DNA of 64,000 nt, taken from Cyclobacteriaceae bacterium. GTDB lineage: Bacteria; Bacteroidota; Bacteroidia; Cytophagales; Cyclobacteriaceae. A model generated the notes under the pieces. That model was not told the DNA's origin. It did not search any database and saw only the letters and a program-made list of their open reading frames with translations. Position 1 is the stretch's first letter. Each line of letters starts with the position of its first letter. The stretch spans positions 1 through 64,000 of the forward strand of contig JAHBUB010000008.1 in NCBI GenBank assembly GCA_019638285.1, read 5' to 3'. Shown here one piece after another: positions 1 through 8,182 of the stretch. The translations under genes and the position numbers were made by a program.

Positions 1-58
1 TCTGTCCAGTCAATTAGGGGGCTAGTACATTACCTGCTTAGCTTGAAAGCATATTTTA

Positions 59-491
59 AATGGAGATCGGTTTAAGAATATTGTTACTGAAAGGCTGACC
101 TATTTGGATAGAGCAAATCGGCTAAATGTTTATGTCTTTGTCATTATGTCCAACCATTTCCATCTGTTCTGGCAGATTATAGGAGAACACAAACGGGCAG
201 ATGTGCAACGGGATTTTTTGAAGTACATCGCCAACAGATATTGAAGGCGATGGAGATCGAAAAATCAGTACTGCTGAATGAATTGTTGGTCAATGCGAAG
301 GACAGAAGATACCAAGTGTGGGAATGAAATTCGCTGGAAGTTCCCCTGTGGACAACGAAAGTTTGAACAAAAGCTGAATTATATCCACCACCATCCTGTA
401 AAGACTGGGCTTTGCAAACTCATATTCCAGCGCACGGTTTTATGAGAGCAACCAAAAGGATTGGGTGTTTTTAACGCACCATGAAGGATGA
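59..491 (+). pseudogene. Decayed IS200/RAYT-type (Y1) transposase
   Basis: A remnant of a REP-associated/IS200-like tyrosine transposase. Frame 2 from about 59 reads through a segment containing VYVFVIMSNHFHLFWQ, which matches the HUH (His-x-His) motif region of the family, then stops at 242-244. Further on, in other frames, are pieces matching the family C-terminus: KDRRYQVWE, then EQKLNYIHHHPVKTGLC, then FYESNQKDWVFLTHHEG with a stop at 489-491. At least two frameshifts and an in-frame stop separate these pieces, so no functional protein is made. The 5' part may continue left of the window. The identification rests on recognised family motifs, not on an alignment. Confidence 0.8.
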
Positions 492-792
492 GCAGGAGGA
501 GGGCAGATGTTCTGTTTGTTCCATGGCCCTCCCGCTTTGCTTATACACAACACCAAAAGAGACAAGGGGGGAGAGGGCTATGTAATTGTGGAGAAAGCAT
601 GTACAAAAACAAGATTGGGGCACTGCATAGACAAAAATGTGAGTGGACATTGTGAAAAAAGGCAGTAACTCTGATGCCATACCTCAATACATGCACTCCA
701 TAATTCAATAAATATTATTTGATTAAAGACCTATATTTATTGTTTATCAATAAATAATTATCATATTTGTCCCATCGAACTTAATTCTATCA
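492..792. other. Intergenic region without a recognisable gene
   Basis: About 300 bases between the transposase remnant and the DUF2975 gene. I see no convincing ORF. Bases about 522-566 (containing CTTTGCTTATACACAAC) resemble bases about 1624-1664 on the far side of the DUF2975/HTH pair (containing CTTTGCTTGCACACAACC). The last 70 bases are very AT-rich and probably hold the promoter of the downstream pair, but I cannot place -7/-33 boxes with confidence. Confidence 0.4.
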
Positions 793-1332
793 ATGATGTT
801 AAAAACAAACAACTTCGTATTCAGGACATTACACGTTGTGGCTTGGATTATTTTTGTCGGCTTGTGCATTGAAGCAGGCGGCTTAATAATAAATTTCTTT
901 TTCAGTCTGTTTAAGCCAGAATTTGTCCAAAATCTTTATCAAAAGTTAGACTTAACTGAAATGTACAAAGACAATAGATTTTATTTTTTCGGTGTCTATA
1001 GTTTTGTGCTAACCATTTCAATTTTAAAAGCGTGCCTGTTTTATATAGTGATCACGCTCATGCATAAAATGGATTTATCAAAGCCGTTCAACACTTTTGT
1101 TGCGAAACAAATTTCACAGATTAGTTATTACACCCTTTCCATTGGACTATTAAGTTTCATTGCCAGAAAGTTTGCTGGAAATTTAATGCACCGCGGTTTT
1201 GTTACCGTAAACTTAAACCAATTTTGGGAAGATAGTCAGGCGTTTATTCTCATGGGCGCTGTCATTTATATTATTGCTATTATTTTCAAAAAGGGAATAG
1301 ATATTCAAAACGAAAACGAGTTAACCGTTTAA
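793..1332 (+). CDS. DUF2975 family membrane protein
   Basis: A 179-residue integral membrane protein with about four hydrophobic helices (roughly residues 10-36, 66-90, 106-126 and 150-168) and a short polar C-terminus. The overall pattern and the LSKPFNTFVAKQI-like loop fit the DUF2975 family, whose biochemical role is unknown. Two adjacent ATG codons (793 and 796) are possible starts, neither with a strong ribosome binding site. It ends 3 bases before a small Cro/C1-type regulator. DUF2975 genes are commonly paired with such YozG-like regulators, so the two are probably one transcription unit. The pair sits beside a transposase remnant, which suggests accessory DNA. Confidence 0.75.
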   Translation: MMLKTNNFVFRTLHVVAWIIFVGLCIEAGGLIINFFFSLFKPEFVQNLYQKLDLTEMYKDNRFYFFGVYSFVLTISILKACLFYIVITLMHKMDLSKPFNTFVAKQISQISYYTLSIGLLSFIARKFAGNLMHRGFVTVNLNQFWEDSQAFILMGAVIYIIAIIFKKGIDIQNENELTV

Positions 1333-1335
1333 GCG

Positions 1336-1554
1336 ATGGCAATTGTAGTAAACTTAGACGTTGTAATGGCTAAGCGTAAAATGTCGCTTAATGAACTATC
1401 GGACAAAGTTGGATTGACTTTATCGAACCTTTCCATATTAAAAACAGGTAAAGCAAAGGCCATTAGATTTAGCACACTGGAAACAATTTGCAATGTACTA
1501 GAATGTCAACCAGGTGACATCTTGGAATATATTAACGATAAGAAAAAACATTGA
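1336..1554 (+). CDS. Small Cro/C1-type HTH regulator (YozG-like)
   Basis: A 72-residue protein made almost entirely of one XRE-family helix-turn-helix domain. The segment MSLNELSDKVGLTLSNLSILKTG contains the HTH core, and it ends with the typical LECQPGDILEY motif of short YozG-like regulators. It starts 3 bases after the DUF2975 stop, so the two are probably co-transcribed and translated together. By analogy with other DUF2975/HTH pairs it likely represses its own operon. A second in-frame ATG (residue 11, MAKRKMS) is a possible alternative start. Confidence 0.85.
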   Translation: MAIVVNLDVVMAKRKMSLNELSDKVGLTLSNLSILKTGKAKAIRFSTLETICNVLECQPGDILEYINDKKKH

Positions 1555-1763
1555 AGCGCGAAAAAGGCCATTGTCATAGCTAGGAATAGGAAGATAAGAA
1601 GTGTCCACTTCGCTCTTATGGATGGGCAGTGCCACTTTGCTTGCACACAACCAACAAAGACAGGACACAAAATATATTTACTTGACAGCAACTCCGGATG
1701 TCGCTATTTTGTGTGCTGAACTTAATTGTGGAAGTTGCCCTTTAGTTGTTAAAGAAAATATTT
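1555..1763. other. Intergenic region with inverted repeats
   Basis: Between the HTH gene and the decarboxylase. It contains a perfect 10-base inverted repeat, ACACAAAATA (1665-1674) and TATTTTGTGT (1705-1714), and an overlapping pair GCACACAA (1643-1650) and TTGTGTGC (1709-1716). The right arms are shared, so two alternative hairpins are possible. The short ORF across this stretch has no recognisable content and is probably not a gene. Confidence 0.4.
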
Positions 1764-3212
1764 ATGAACACAGAAGATCTGATTTATAAATTAAGTGAAT
1801 TAGGCAAATCAAGCCAGCAGCTGGATCCGCAGGAACCCGAGCGCCTAGAAATGATTAATGACGTAACTGAATATGCCAATCAGTTTATCGCGGGGCTTAG
1901 TACTGTGAAAGCATTTAAAGAGAAAGAGGCTACTTCATTAGAAATCACCAATCAAAAAAGATCGCTCACTGATCTTCTTGATTTGTACCAAAAAGAAGTA
2001 GCGGAAACCGGAATTAATGCCGCTTCTGGAAAACACTTGGGTTATATTCCTGGAGGTGGTGTTTTTGCCGCTGCGCTTGCGGATTTTATAGCAGCAGTTA
2101 CCAATCCCTATGCCGGTGTGCATTATGCATCACCGGGAGCGACTACCATCGAAAAGGAAGTTATCAATTGGCTGAAATCATTATTATCATTCCCAGACAA
2201 CGCGGTAGGCTGTTTGTCTTCCGGTGGCTCCATCTCTACACTTATTGCATTTACTGCTGCAAGGGATAAGCACCAGGTTAAGAATGAGTTCATTAAGAAA
2301 AATGTTGTTTACTTAAGTGAGCAGGTACATCATTCTACCCAAAAAGCATTGCGGATAATTGGTTTGGAGGATGTAATCATCCGATATGTTCCCTTAGATG
2401 CGCACCATAAAATTCAAACGGGTGCTTTAGAAGAATGGATAAAAAAGGATATTTCAGCAGGACTTCAACCTTTCCTGGTAGTGGCAACAGCTGGCACTAC
2501 CGATACTGGTGCTGTAGACCCTTTGGATGAAATTGCGACCGTGGCAAAAAAACATAAAATGTGGTTTCATATAGACGCAGCCTACGGGGGCTTTTTTATT
2601 CTGACCTCAAAAAGAGAACTTTTTAAAGGAATCGAAAAGGCTGATTCTATTATTATTGACCCACATAAAGGGCTGTTTCTTCCTTATGGTGTTGGTGCTG
2701 TATTGATAAAAGACAGTTCCGCTGTCTTGCACTCAAATTATTACACGGCCAATTATATGCAAGACGGAGCAAGTGAAGAAATGCTAAAAAGTCCTGCCAA
2801 TGTTTCGCCCGAGTTAACCAAACATTTCAGGGGACTTCGAGTATGGCTACCTTTGCAAATGCATGGAATAGAACCCTTCATTGCATGTCTTGAAGAGAAA
2901 CTATTATTAGTCAAATATTTTAGAATTCGACTGGCTGAACTTGGTTTTTGTCTTGGCCCAGCGCCAGACTTGTCTGTCAGTTATTTTTGGTACCCTTTCA
3001 AGTCAGATGTTGAAAAAAAAAACAGACAGCTGATGGATGAAATACACGCGGATGGTTCTGTTTTTTTAAGCTCTTCAATTATCAGCGAACGTTTTGTGAT
3101 CAGGATTGCCATTTTATCTTTCAGAACAAAAAGAGAAATAATTGATGAAGCGATAGAAATGATTAAGCACTGTTTGAAAAAAGTGAAATCAAATGGGCGG
3201 ATCGAAAACTAA
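1764..3212 (+). CDS. Pyridoxal-phosphate-dependent amino acid decarboxylase (group II)
   Basis: Fold-type I PLP decarboxylase of the aromatic-amino-acid/glutamate/diaminobutyrate decarboxylase family, about 482 residues, close to the family norm. Visible landmarks are the TAGTTDTGAVDP segment, the HIDAAYGG motif with the PLP-nitrogen-binding Asp at about residue 271, and DPHKGLFLP with the Schiff-base Lys at about 302. The frame stays open upstream to a TTG at 1746, but ATG at 1764 is the more natural start and gives the family-like N-terminus. The substrate cannot be read from the sequence; aromatic L-amino acids are the likeliest. The gene stands alone, with no biosynthetic partner next to it. 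Confidence 0.9.
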   Translation: MNTEDLIYKLSELGKSSQQLDPQEPERLEMINDVTEYANQFIAGLSTVKAFKEKEATSLEITNQKRSLTDLLDLYQKEVAETGINAASGKHLGYIPGGGVFAAALADFIAAVTNPYAGVHYASPGATTIEKEVINWLKSLLSFPDNAVGCLSSGGSISTLIAFTAARDKHQVKNEFIKKNVVYLSEQVHHSTQKALRIIGLEDVIIRYVPLDAHHKIQTGALEEWIKKDISAGLQPFLVVATAGTTDTGAVDPLDEIATVAKKHKMWFHIDAAYGGFFILTSKRELFKGIEKADSIIIDPHKGLFLPYGVGAVLIKDSSAVLHSNYYTANYMQDGASEEMLKSPANVSPELTKHFRGLRVWLPLQMHGIEPFIACLEEKLLLVKYFRIRLAELGFCLGPAPDLSVSYFWYPFKSDVEKKNRQLMDEIHADGSVFLSSSIISERFVIRIAILSFRTKREIIDEAIEMIKHCLKKVKSNGRIEN

Positions 3213-3343
3213 ATGGGTGGAATGAATTGATTTGACATTGGAGGTGAAGAAGCACTAATTGCTATGGATACACGACATGACTGTGTTAAAAGATTCACTG
3301 TAAAAATTCTAAATTTGTTGTGGAAGATTAATGTTTAGCCCAG

Positions 3344-3361
3344 AAGTTATTTTAGTAACTT
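3344..3361. promoter_or_regulatory. Dyad upstream of the hemerythrin gene
   Basis: AAGTTA (3344-3349) and TAACTT (3356-3361) form a 6-base dyad with a 6-base spacer, 21 bases before the hemerythrin ATG. It could be an operator, but a dyad this short can arise by chance. Confidence 0.25.
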
Positions 3362-3382
3362 GAATTCAATATTTATACATCT

Positions 3383-3895
3383 ATGAACAAACCATTGCAT
3401 CAATTTTTCACTAATGATCATCACCGAATTGATGCGTTGTTGAATAAGGCGACTGAGCAACCGGGTGAAATTGATTTGAATTACTATCATCATTTTCGGA
3501 CCCAGTTATTGAGGCACATTAAAATGGAAGAGAACACGCTCTTTCCAGCTGCAAAAAAAGTGAATCCTGAAGTGGTGCAAGCACTCATTCCCAGGTTTCG
3601 ACTCGAACATGGTGCGCTGACTGCGTTAATGGTGCCTCCACCTACTTCGACTCTTATAAAAGTGATACGATATATTTTGGAAATACATGATATGGCTGAA
3701 GAGGAGCCGGGAGGATTGTACGATGTGTGTGAGGCATTGACCCATGGGCAAACGCAGGAACTTCTAGACCAACTTGCAAAGACAGAAGAAGTACCTGTTC
3801 ACCCTCCCAATCCGGCACCCATCGCAATGGCATCGGCCAGACGGGCCTTGAAGAGAGCAAATTATGATTTTGAAGAAATTGTTCGAGGTGCTTAA
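3383..3895 (+). CDS. Hemerythrin HHE-domain protein
   Basis: A 170-residue cytoplasmic protein with an N-terminal hemerythrin-like four-helix bundle (about residues 1-125). Candidate di-iron ligands are visible: H13/H14, H45 with E49 (an HxxxE motif), H76 and H102. The C-terminal 45 residues are Pro/Ala-rich and outside the domain. Such proteins bind O2 or NO, or take part in iron-sulphur repair. The next gene, on the opposite strand, is a tandem DUF2249 protein; DUF2249 and HHE domains commonly occur together in nitrosative/oxidative stress proteins, which supports a shared role. The function is inferred from family and context. Confidence 0.85.
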   Translation: MNKPLHQFFTNDHHRIDALLNKATEQPGEIDLNYYHHFRTQLLRHIKMEENTLFPAAKKVNPEVVQALIPRFRLEHGALTALMVPPPTSTLIKVIRYILEIHDMAEEEPGGLYDVCEALTHGQTQELLDQLAKTEEVPVHPPNPAPIAMASARRALKRANYDFEEIVRGA

Positions 3896-3931
3896 AGCTA
3901 AGTAAAATACAATATTGGTGAACAATAAAAG

Positions 3932-3950
3932 GGGAACCGTGACGGTTCCC
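3932..3950 (-). terminator. Intrinsic terminator between convergent genes
   Basis: GGGAACCG (3932-3939) pairs perfectly with CGGTTCCC (3943-3950) around a 3-base loop. Read on the minus strand, the stem is followed by CTTTTATTG, a short U-tract, so it best serves the DUF2249 gene. It may also stop hemerythrin transcription. Confidence 0.7.
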
Positions 3951-3960
3951 TAGTTCAAGA

Positions 3961-4713
3961 TTATTCTTTCGTTTTGATGACCCTCACTTTCCATTCTTCC
4001 GGGCCTTTTTCAATGTATTCCCATTTAAAAGGTTCTTTGCTTTCTGCTTCCATTTGATAATAAAGGGGCAGGGGGTCATGGTCATTAATAAATTCAAAAG
4101 CTTCCCCCGGCTTTATATCAGCAAAGGCTTCGTAAAACATTTCATGACGTTCTTTGGGTGGAAAAGATCGCAAGTCAAATTCATTCACTACTGAAAAGCC
4201 ATCATCTCCTAAACCGCTTTTAACTTCTTTAGTGATATGAACAACGTATTCATTGGGTTCCTGCTTTTTATATATCCAGGAATGTTGCCCTTCGAATTTC
4301 TGAATGAATATGCCATGAATTTCTTTTGGATCTTCCGCAGCAATAATTTCCATTACATTGCCTTGCTCCATCATACCGTAGCGGTGGAATACGATTTGTT
4401 TCCACTCTTTTTTATCTGCTTTACGAAGGTCGAGCAAGGTAGATATATCAGTAAACGCTCTACCCTGTGAAGCTTCGGTTCGGGTGACTTTTACCTTCCA
4501 CTCTCTTCCTCCACGATTGAGATATTCCCATCCTACTACATCTCCATAAATGGAACGAAATTCATAAAAGAGGGGGATAGGGTCATGATCATTGATAAAG
4601 ATGAAACTTTCATCTACGGGTAATTCTTTGAAGAGCTGTATTAATTTTTTATGTCTTTCAATAGGGATAAGCACGCGCATATCCAATTCCTCTGTATGTA
4701 TTTTATTATCCAT
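3961..4713 (-). CDS. Tandem DUF2249 domain protein
   Basis: A 250-residue soluble protein with two DUF2249 domains, roughly residues 11-78 and 176-248. Each copy has the signature phrase FINDHDP followed by LPLYY or PIPLFY, and ends in EWKVKV or EWKVRV. The middle (about 80-175) is a different segment with no family I recognise. DUF2249 is a small ferredoxin-like domain found with hemerythrin/RIC-type proteins and denitrification genes; the adjacent convergent hemerythrin gene fits that association. A long inverted repeat lies 17-42 bases upstream of the start. The exact activity is unknown. Confidence 0.8.
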   Translation of the reverse strand: MDNKIHTEELDMRVLIPIERHKKLIQLFKELPVDESFIFINDHDPIPLFYEFRSIYGDVVGWEYLNRGGREWKVKVTRTEASQGRAFTDISTLLDLRKADKKEWKQIVFHRYGMMEQGNVMEIIAAEDPKEIHGIFIQKFEGQHSWIYKKQEPNEYVVHITKEVKSGLGDDGFSVVNEFDLRSFPPKERHEMFYEAFADIKPGEAFEFINDHDPLPLYYQMEAESKEPFKWEYIEKGPEEWKVRVIKTKE

Positions 4714-4729
4714 GGCAATTTTATTTTAG

Positions 4730-4755
4730 ATATAAAGATACTTTTATCTTTATAT
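4730..4755. promoter_or_regulatory. Perfect 11-base palindrome upstream of DUF2249 gene
   Basis: ATATAAAGATA (4730-4740) and TATCTTTATAT (4745-4755) are perfect reverse complements separated by CTTT, 17 bases upstream of the DUF2249 start. The AAGATA/TATCTT core loosely resembles the AAGAT half-sites of NsrR-type nitric-oxide regulators. I therefore read it as a candidate operator for a nitrosative-stress regulator. That regulator is not in the window. Confidence 0.5.
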
Positions 4756-4978
4756 GTCAGTAATAACAATATTACGGGTTGAAATAAAAAGAGGTTTGCT
4801 GTGAGTGGAGATTTTCTGCGCTTGACAGGCTTACTTTTATTGACTCATCACTAGAAGGGTATGTTACTTTAGGCACATCAAAACATTAAGTAGCTGTGAT
4901 GGGAAACCCAGATTGCTTCGGTTGTTCCCTCCTCGTAAAGACGTGCTATTTTGGTTTTGCGTAATTCCCGATGTTCAC

Positions 4979-6202
4979 CTAATTGAACAGCAATTGATAG
5001 CCATCATTCTTCAATGAAGCCAATACTTTTTCCTGATGCGCGAATCCCATGGTTTCTATTTGTATGCTGATCTCTACTTCATCGATGAGTAATTCGGATG
5101 AGGTACGTACGTGTTCTACTTCCAATACGTTTGCAGATAAGTTGGCAAGATCATTTAAAATGCCGGCTAAAGAACCAGGTCTATCGGGCACACGAACGCG
5201 AAAGTGCATATACCGCCCCTCCGCGGCCATTCCATGACGAATGATGCGCATTAACAATACCGGATCAATGTTTCCGCCAGATAAAACTGCCACCAAAGGT
5301 CCTTGATAATGGCCCACAGGCATATCAAGCAAGTGCGCTACCGCAGCAGCACCGGCAGGTTCTACTACAAGCTTAGCGCGTTCCAATAAAAATAGCAGTG
5401 CGCCTGAGAGACTATTTTCGCTTACTGTTTTGATGGCATCTGTTAATTTCTGAATAATTTCAAAGGGAACTTCACCCGGGGAGCCCACAGCGATACCGTC
5501 AGCCATCGTGTTCATGTTTTTAAGGGCGACAGGTTTGCCTTTTTTAATGGAGAGTGGATAGGCAGCAGCCTGTTCAGCTTGTACGCCAATTACTTTTACA
5601 TCGGGTCGTAATGATTTTACCGCAGTAGTGATTCCTGCAAGCAATCCTCCTCCTCCAGTACTCACCAAAATTGTTTTTACATCAGGACATTGTTCAAGAA
5701 TTTCGAGACCACAGGTTCCTTGTCCCGCGATGATGTCTTTGTGGTTGAATGGATGAATTAAGACGGCACCGGTTTTATGTTCAATCTCCTTAGCACGTAT
5801 TAAACAATCATCAATCGTTTGCCCTGTCTGCTCCACATTGGCACCATAGCCGAGGGTAGCAAGCAGTTTAGGGGAAGATGCTCCATGAGGCATGACAATG
5901 GTCGCTTTAATTCCAATTAGCTTGGCGGCCAAAGCGACACCTTGTGCGTGATTGCCTGCGGAGGCTGCAACCACTCCACGAGATTTTTCTTCGTCTGTCA
6001 AACGAGCCATACGATTATAGGCACCACGAATTTTGAACGATCCTGTTCGGTTCAGGTTCTCACATTTCAGATAAACGTTAATTCCGGAACGATCCGATAA
6101 ATTCTGGCTAAAGTCTAAAAGTGTAGGATGTGTGATTTTCTTCAAAAGAGCCTGTGCCTTTTGAATATCATGAAAACTTACTGGAAGAGATACTTCTGAC
6201 AT
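4979..6202 (-). CDS. ilvA: Threonine ammonia-lyase (threonine dehydratase)
   Basis: PLP-dependent fold-type II enzyme that deaminates L-threonine to 2-oxobutanoate, the first step of isoleucine synthesis. The protein is 407 residues: a catalytic domain with the PLP lysine in RTGSFKIRGA (about K57), the AASAGNHAQG substrate loop, the phosphate-binding glycine loop STGGGG (about 182-186) and SGGNID, then one ACT-like domain from about 330 (RVRVPDRPGSLAGIL). A single C-terminal regulatory domain is typical of the about 400-residue class, shorter than the two-ACT E. coli IlvA, so isoleucine sensitivity cannot be assumed. The gene appears monocistronic. Confidence 0.95.
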   Translation of the reverse strand: MSEVSLPVSFHDIQKAQALLKKITHPTLLDFSQNLSDRSGINVYLKCENLNRTGSFKIRGAYNRMARLTDEEKSRGVVAASAGNHAQGVALAAKLIGIKATIVMPHGASSPKLLATLGYGANVEQTGQTIDDCLIRAKEIEHKTGAVLIHPFNHKDIIAGQGTCGLEILEQCPDVKTILVSTGGGGLLAGITTAVKSLRPDVKVIGVQAEQAAAYPLSIKKGKPVALKNMNTMADGIAVGSPGEVPFEIIQKLTDAIKTVSENSLSGALLFLLERAKLVVEPAGAAAVAHLLDMPVGHYQGPLVAVLSGGNIDPVLLMRIIRHGMAAEGRYMHFRVRVPDRPGSLAGILNDLANLSANVLEVEHVRTSSELLIDEVEISIQIETMGFAHQEKVLASLKNDGYQLLFN

Positions 6203-6550
6203 CGTATTACAATTTCAAGTGGTGTTATTACTCTTTTGGAAGTAGCTTGCTATCCAAATTTTCTCACTTTACTCTTAGTGTAAATCTACTGGTATATTCC
6301 TTTCCTTAAAAAGAATTGTAAACACTATCACAAATCATTTGATAAAGTAGGCTTCCGTTCTGCAAATAGTGTGGAAAAAACACTCACTGTCATTTCATTC
6401 ATAAAGGTGAGACTATGACTCACTAAAACATAGGCTTTGCAAGCTCTTCCGAATTTGAAAGCAGGCACAAAAGTGCTATTTTGGTAGTGATCTATGGGGG
6501 GTTACACATCCCACAAATTGTAAGGTCGCCTTTCATTTAGAAAGTAGTTT
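6203..6550. other. 348-base divergent intergenic region
   Basis: Separates ilvA (minus) from the FAD/ThDP operon (plus). No ORF or RNA gene is visible. Near ilvA there is a dyad TTTGGA (6235-6240) and TCCAAA (6253-6258) with a 12-base spacer, about 33 bases before the ilvA start; it could be an operator. The plus-strand promoter candidate is listed separately. Confidence 0.4.
6454..6484 (+). promoter_or_regulatory. Bacteroidota-type promoter for the FAD/ThDP operon
   Basis: TTTG (6454-6457), a 19-base spacer, then TATTTTGG (6477-6484). This fits the Bacteroidota consensus TTTG-N19-21-TAnnTTTG with one mismatch. It predicts transcription starting near 6491, about 60 bases before the first ATG. 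Confidence 0.45.
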
Positions 6551-8170
6551 ATGAATATTCTTGAATACGAAAACGTTATAGTGGGAGGTGGATTGGCCGG
6601 GATATCAGCAGCCATTGAACTACTGGATAATAATAAAGGAGTCCTTATTATTGAAAGGGATATAGCAGGGAATTTTGGTGGATTGGCAAAGAAGTCTTTT
6701 GGTGGTATTTTATTTTGTGGTACACCTCTGCAAAGGAGAGCAGGAATCAAAGATTCAGCCAAATTGCTATATGAGGACTGGATGCGGTATGGTGAATTCA
6801 CTGACAGAGATAGTTTAGGCGCGAAATGGGCTAAGTTTTATTCAGATCATTCCATTTCTATTATTTATAAATGGCTAATAGATAAAAAGGTTGAATTTCT
6901 TCCTGTTGTTAATTGGCCTGAACGCGGTATGTATGTAAAAGGAAATTCAGTTCCCCGATGGCATATCACCTGGGGAACTGGTTATGATTTATCTAATCAG
7001 GTTGTGAAATATTTGCTGAATCATAAAAATAAAAAGGACTTGGAAATAAAGTTTCAGCACAAGGTGGAGTCTATTGTTGTTGAAAATAAAAAAGCAGTAG
7101 GTGTTGAAGTTTTGGATGAATCAGCAAAACAAAGAGTGAGCATCACAGCACAAAATATAATCATTGCCTCTGGAGGAATTACAGGCGGCAATTTGGAATT
7201 GGTTAAAAAGAATTGGCATCCTAACCTCGGTAGTCCACCCGATACTTTATTAAATGGATCTCATCAATATGCGGATGGAACAATTCATTTAGATCTGGAA
7301 CAAAAGGGGATACCTTCTACCCACTTAAATAGACAATGGCACTATGCTGCTGGGATTCCAACTCCAAGCCCGGAAAAAGGAAAATTCAGAGATGGCTTAA
7401 GTTTGGTTCCGCCCAGGTCCGCCATTTGGGTAGATTCAACAGGCAAGCGATTTCAACCACCGTTAGTTGGGTATACGGATACCTTATTTTTTGTAGAAAA
7501 CATACTGAAGACAGAACATCAGTACTCATGGAGTGTAATGAACTGGAAAATTGCCATTAAAGAGTTAGCAGTTTCAGGTTCAGAATATATGAGTGCTTTC
7601 AGAAATAAGAATAAGTTAACGATGATAAAAGAAGTTTTGCTCGGTAACAAAGCATTAGTGAATAGATTGATTGATGAATCAGATCACTTTGTGGTCGCTG
7701 ACACTATTGAGGAGTTAGTAAAAAAAATGAATCAACAAGGGAGTAGTGATTTAGTGAATTTGGAAACACTTAGAAAGGGCTTGAAAGATTATGACGATGA
7801 AATTGATCGTGGGAAATCATACTTTAATGATGAGCAGTTAAGGCGATTAATTAATTTTAGATTGTATAGCGGAGATAAAATCAGAACTTCAAAATTTCAA
7901 AAGATACTTGATCCCAAAGCAGGGCCATTAATTGCTGTCAAACAATATATTTTGAGTAGAAAAAGTTTGGGTGGCATTCCTACTAATCTCAATTCACAAG
8001 TCATTAATAAGGAGGGTGATGTTATCTCAGGACTCTATGCTGTAGGTGAGTCTGCCGGATTTGGAGGAGGGGGCATTCATGGGGTCAGATCATTAGAAGG
8101 TACTTTTTTAGGGTCTTGTATTTTAACAGGGAGAGTAGCCGGAGCGCACATATCAGGAATAAAATTGTAA
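6551..8170 (+). CDS. FAD-binding dehydrogenase (KsdD/fumarate-reductase-like)
   Basis: A 539-residue flavoprotein. The N-terminus has the Rossmann dinucleotide-binding motif VGGGLAGISAAIEL followed by an ERD end-of-strand acid. A second FAD-binding segment lies near the C-terminus (GLYAVGESAGFGGGGIHG). This layout matches the large FAD-binding dehydrogenase family related to 3-ketosteroid dehydrogenases and fumarate reductases. There is no signal peptide, so it is probably cytoplasmic. The ThDP enzyme starts 12 bases downstream, so the two form an operon and probably act on the same compound. The substrate is unknown; nothing else nearby points to steroid metabolism. Confidence 0.8.
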   Translation: MNILEYENVIVGGGLAGISAAIELLDNNKGVLIIERDIAGNFGGLAKKSFGGILFCGTPLQRRAGIKDSAKLLYEDWMRYGEFTDRDSLGAKWAKFYSDHSISIIYKWLIDKKVEFLPVVNWPERGMYVKGNSVPRWHITWGTGYDLSNQVVKYLLNHKNKKDLEIKFQHKVESIVVENKKAVGVEVLDESAKQRVSITAQNIIIASGGITGGNLELVKKNWHPNLGSPPDTLLNGSHQYADGTIHLDLEQKGIPSTHLNRQWHYAAGIPTPSPEKGKFRDGLSLVPPRSAIWVDSTGKRFQPPLVGYTDTLFFVENILKTEHQYSWSVMNWKIAIKELAVSGSEYMSAFRNKNKLTMIKEVLLGNKALVNRLIDESDHFVVADTIEELVKKMNQQGSSDLVNLETLRKGLKDYDDEIDRGKSYFNDEQLRRLINFRLYSGDKIRTSKFQKILDPKAGPLIAVKQYILSRKSLGGIPTNLNSQVINKEGDVISGLYAVGESAGFGGGGIHGVRSLEGTFLGSCILTGRVAGAHISGIKL

Positions 8171-8182
8171 AAAAGATTTTCT

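Noticed and set aside
1601-1789. 62-codon ORF between the HTH gene and the decarboxylase
   Set aside because: It runs through an intergenic region with hairpins into the decarboxylase start and has no recognisable domain.
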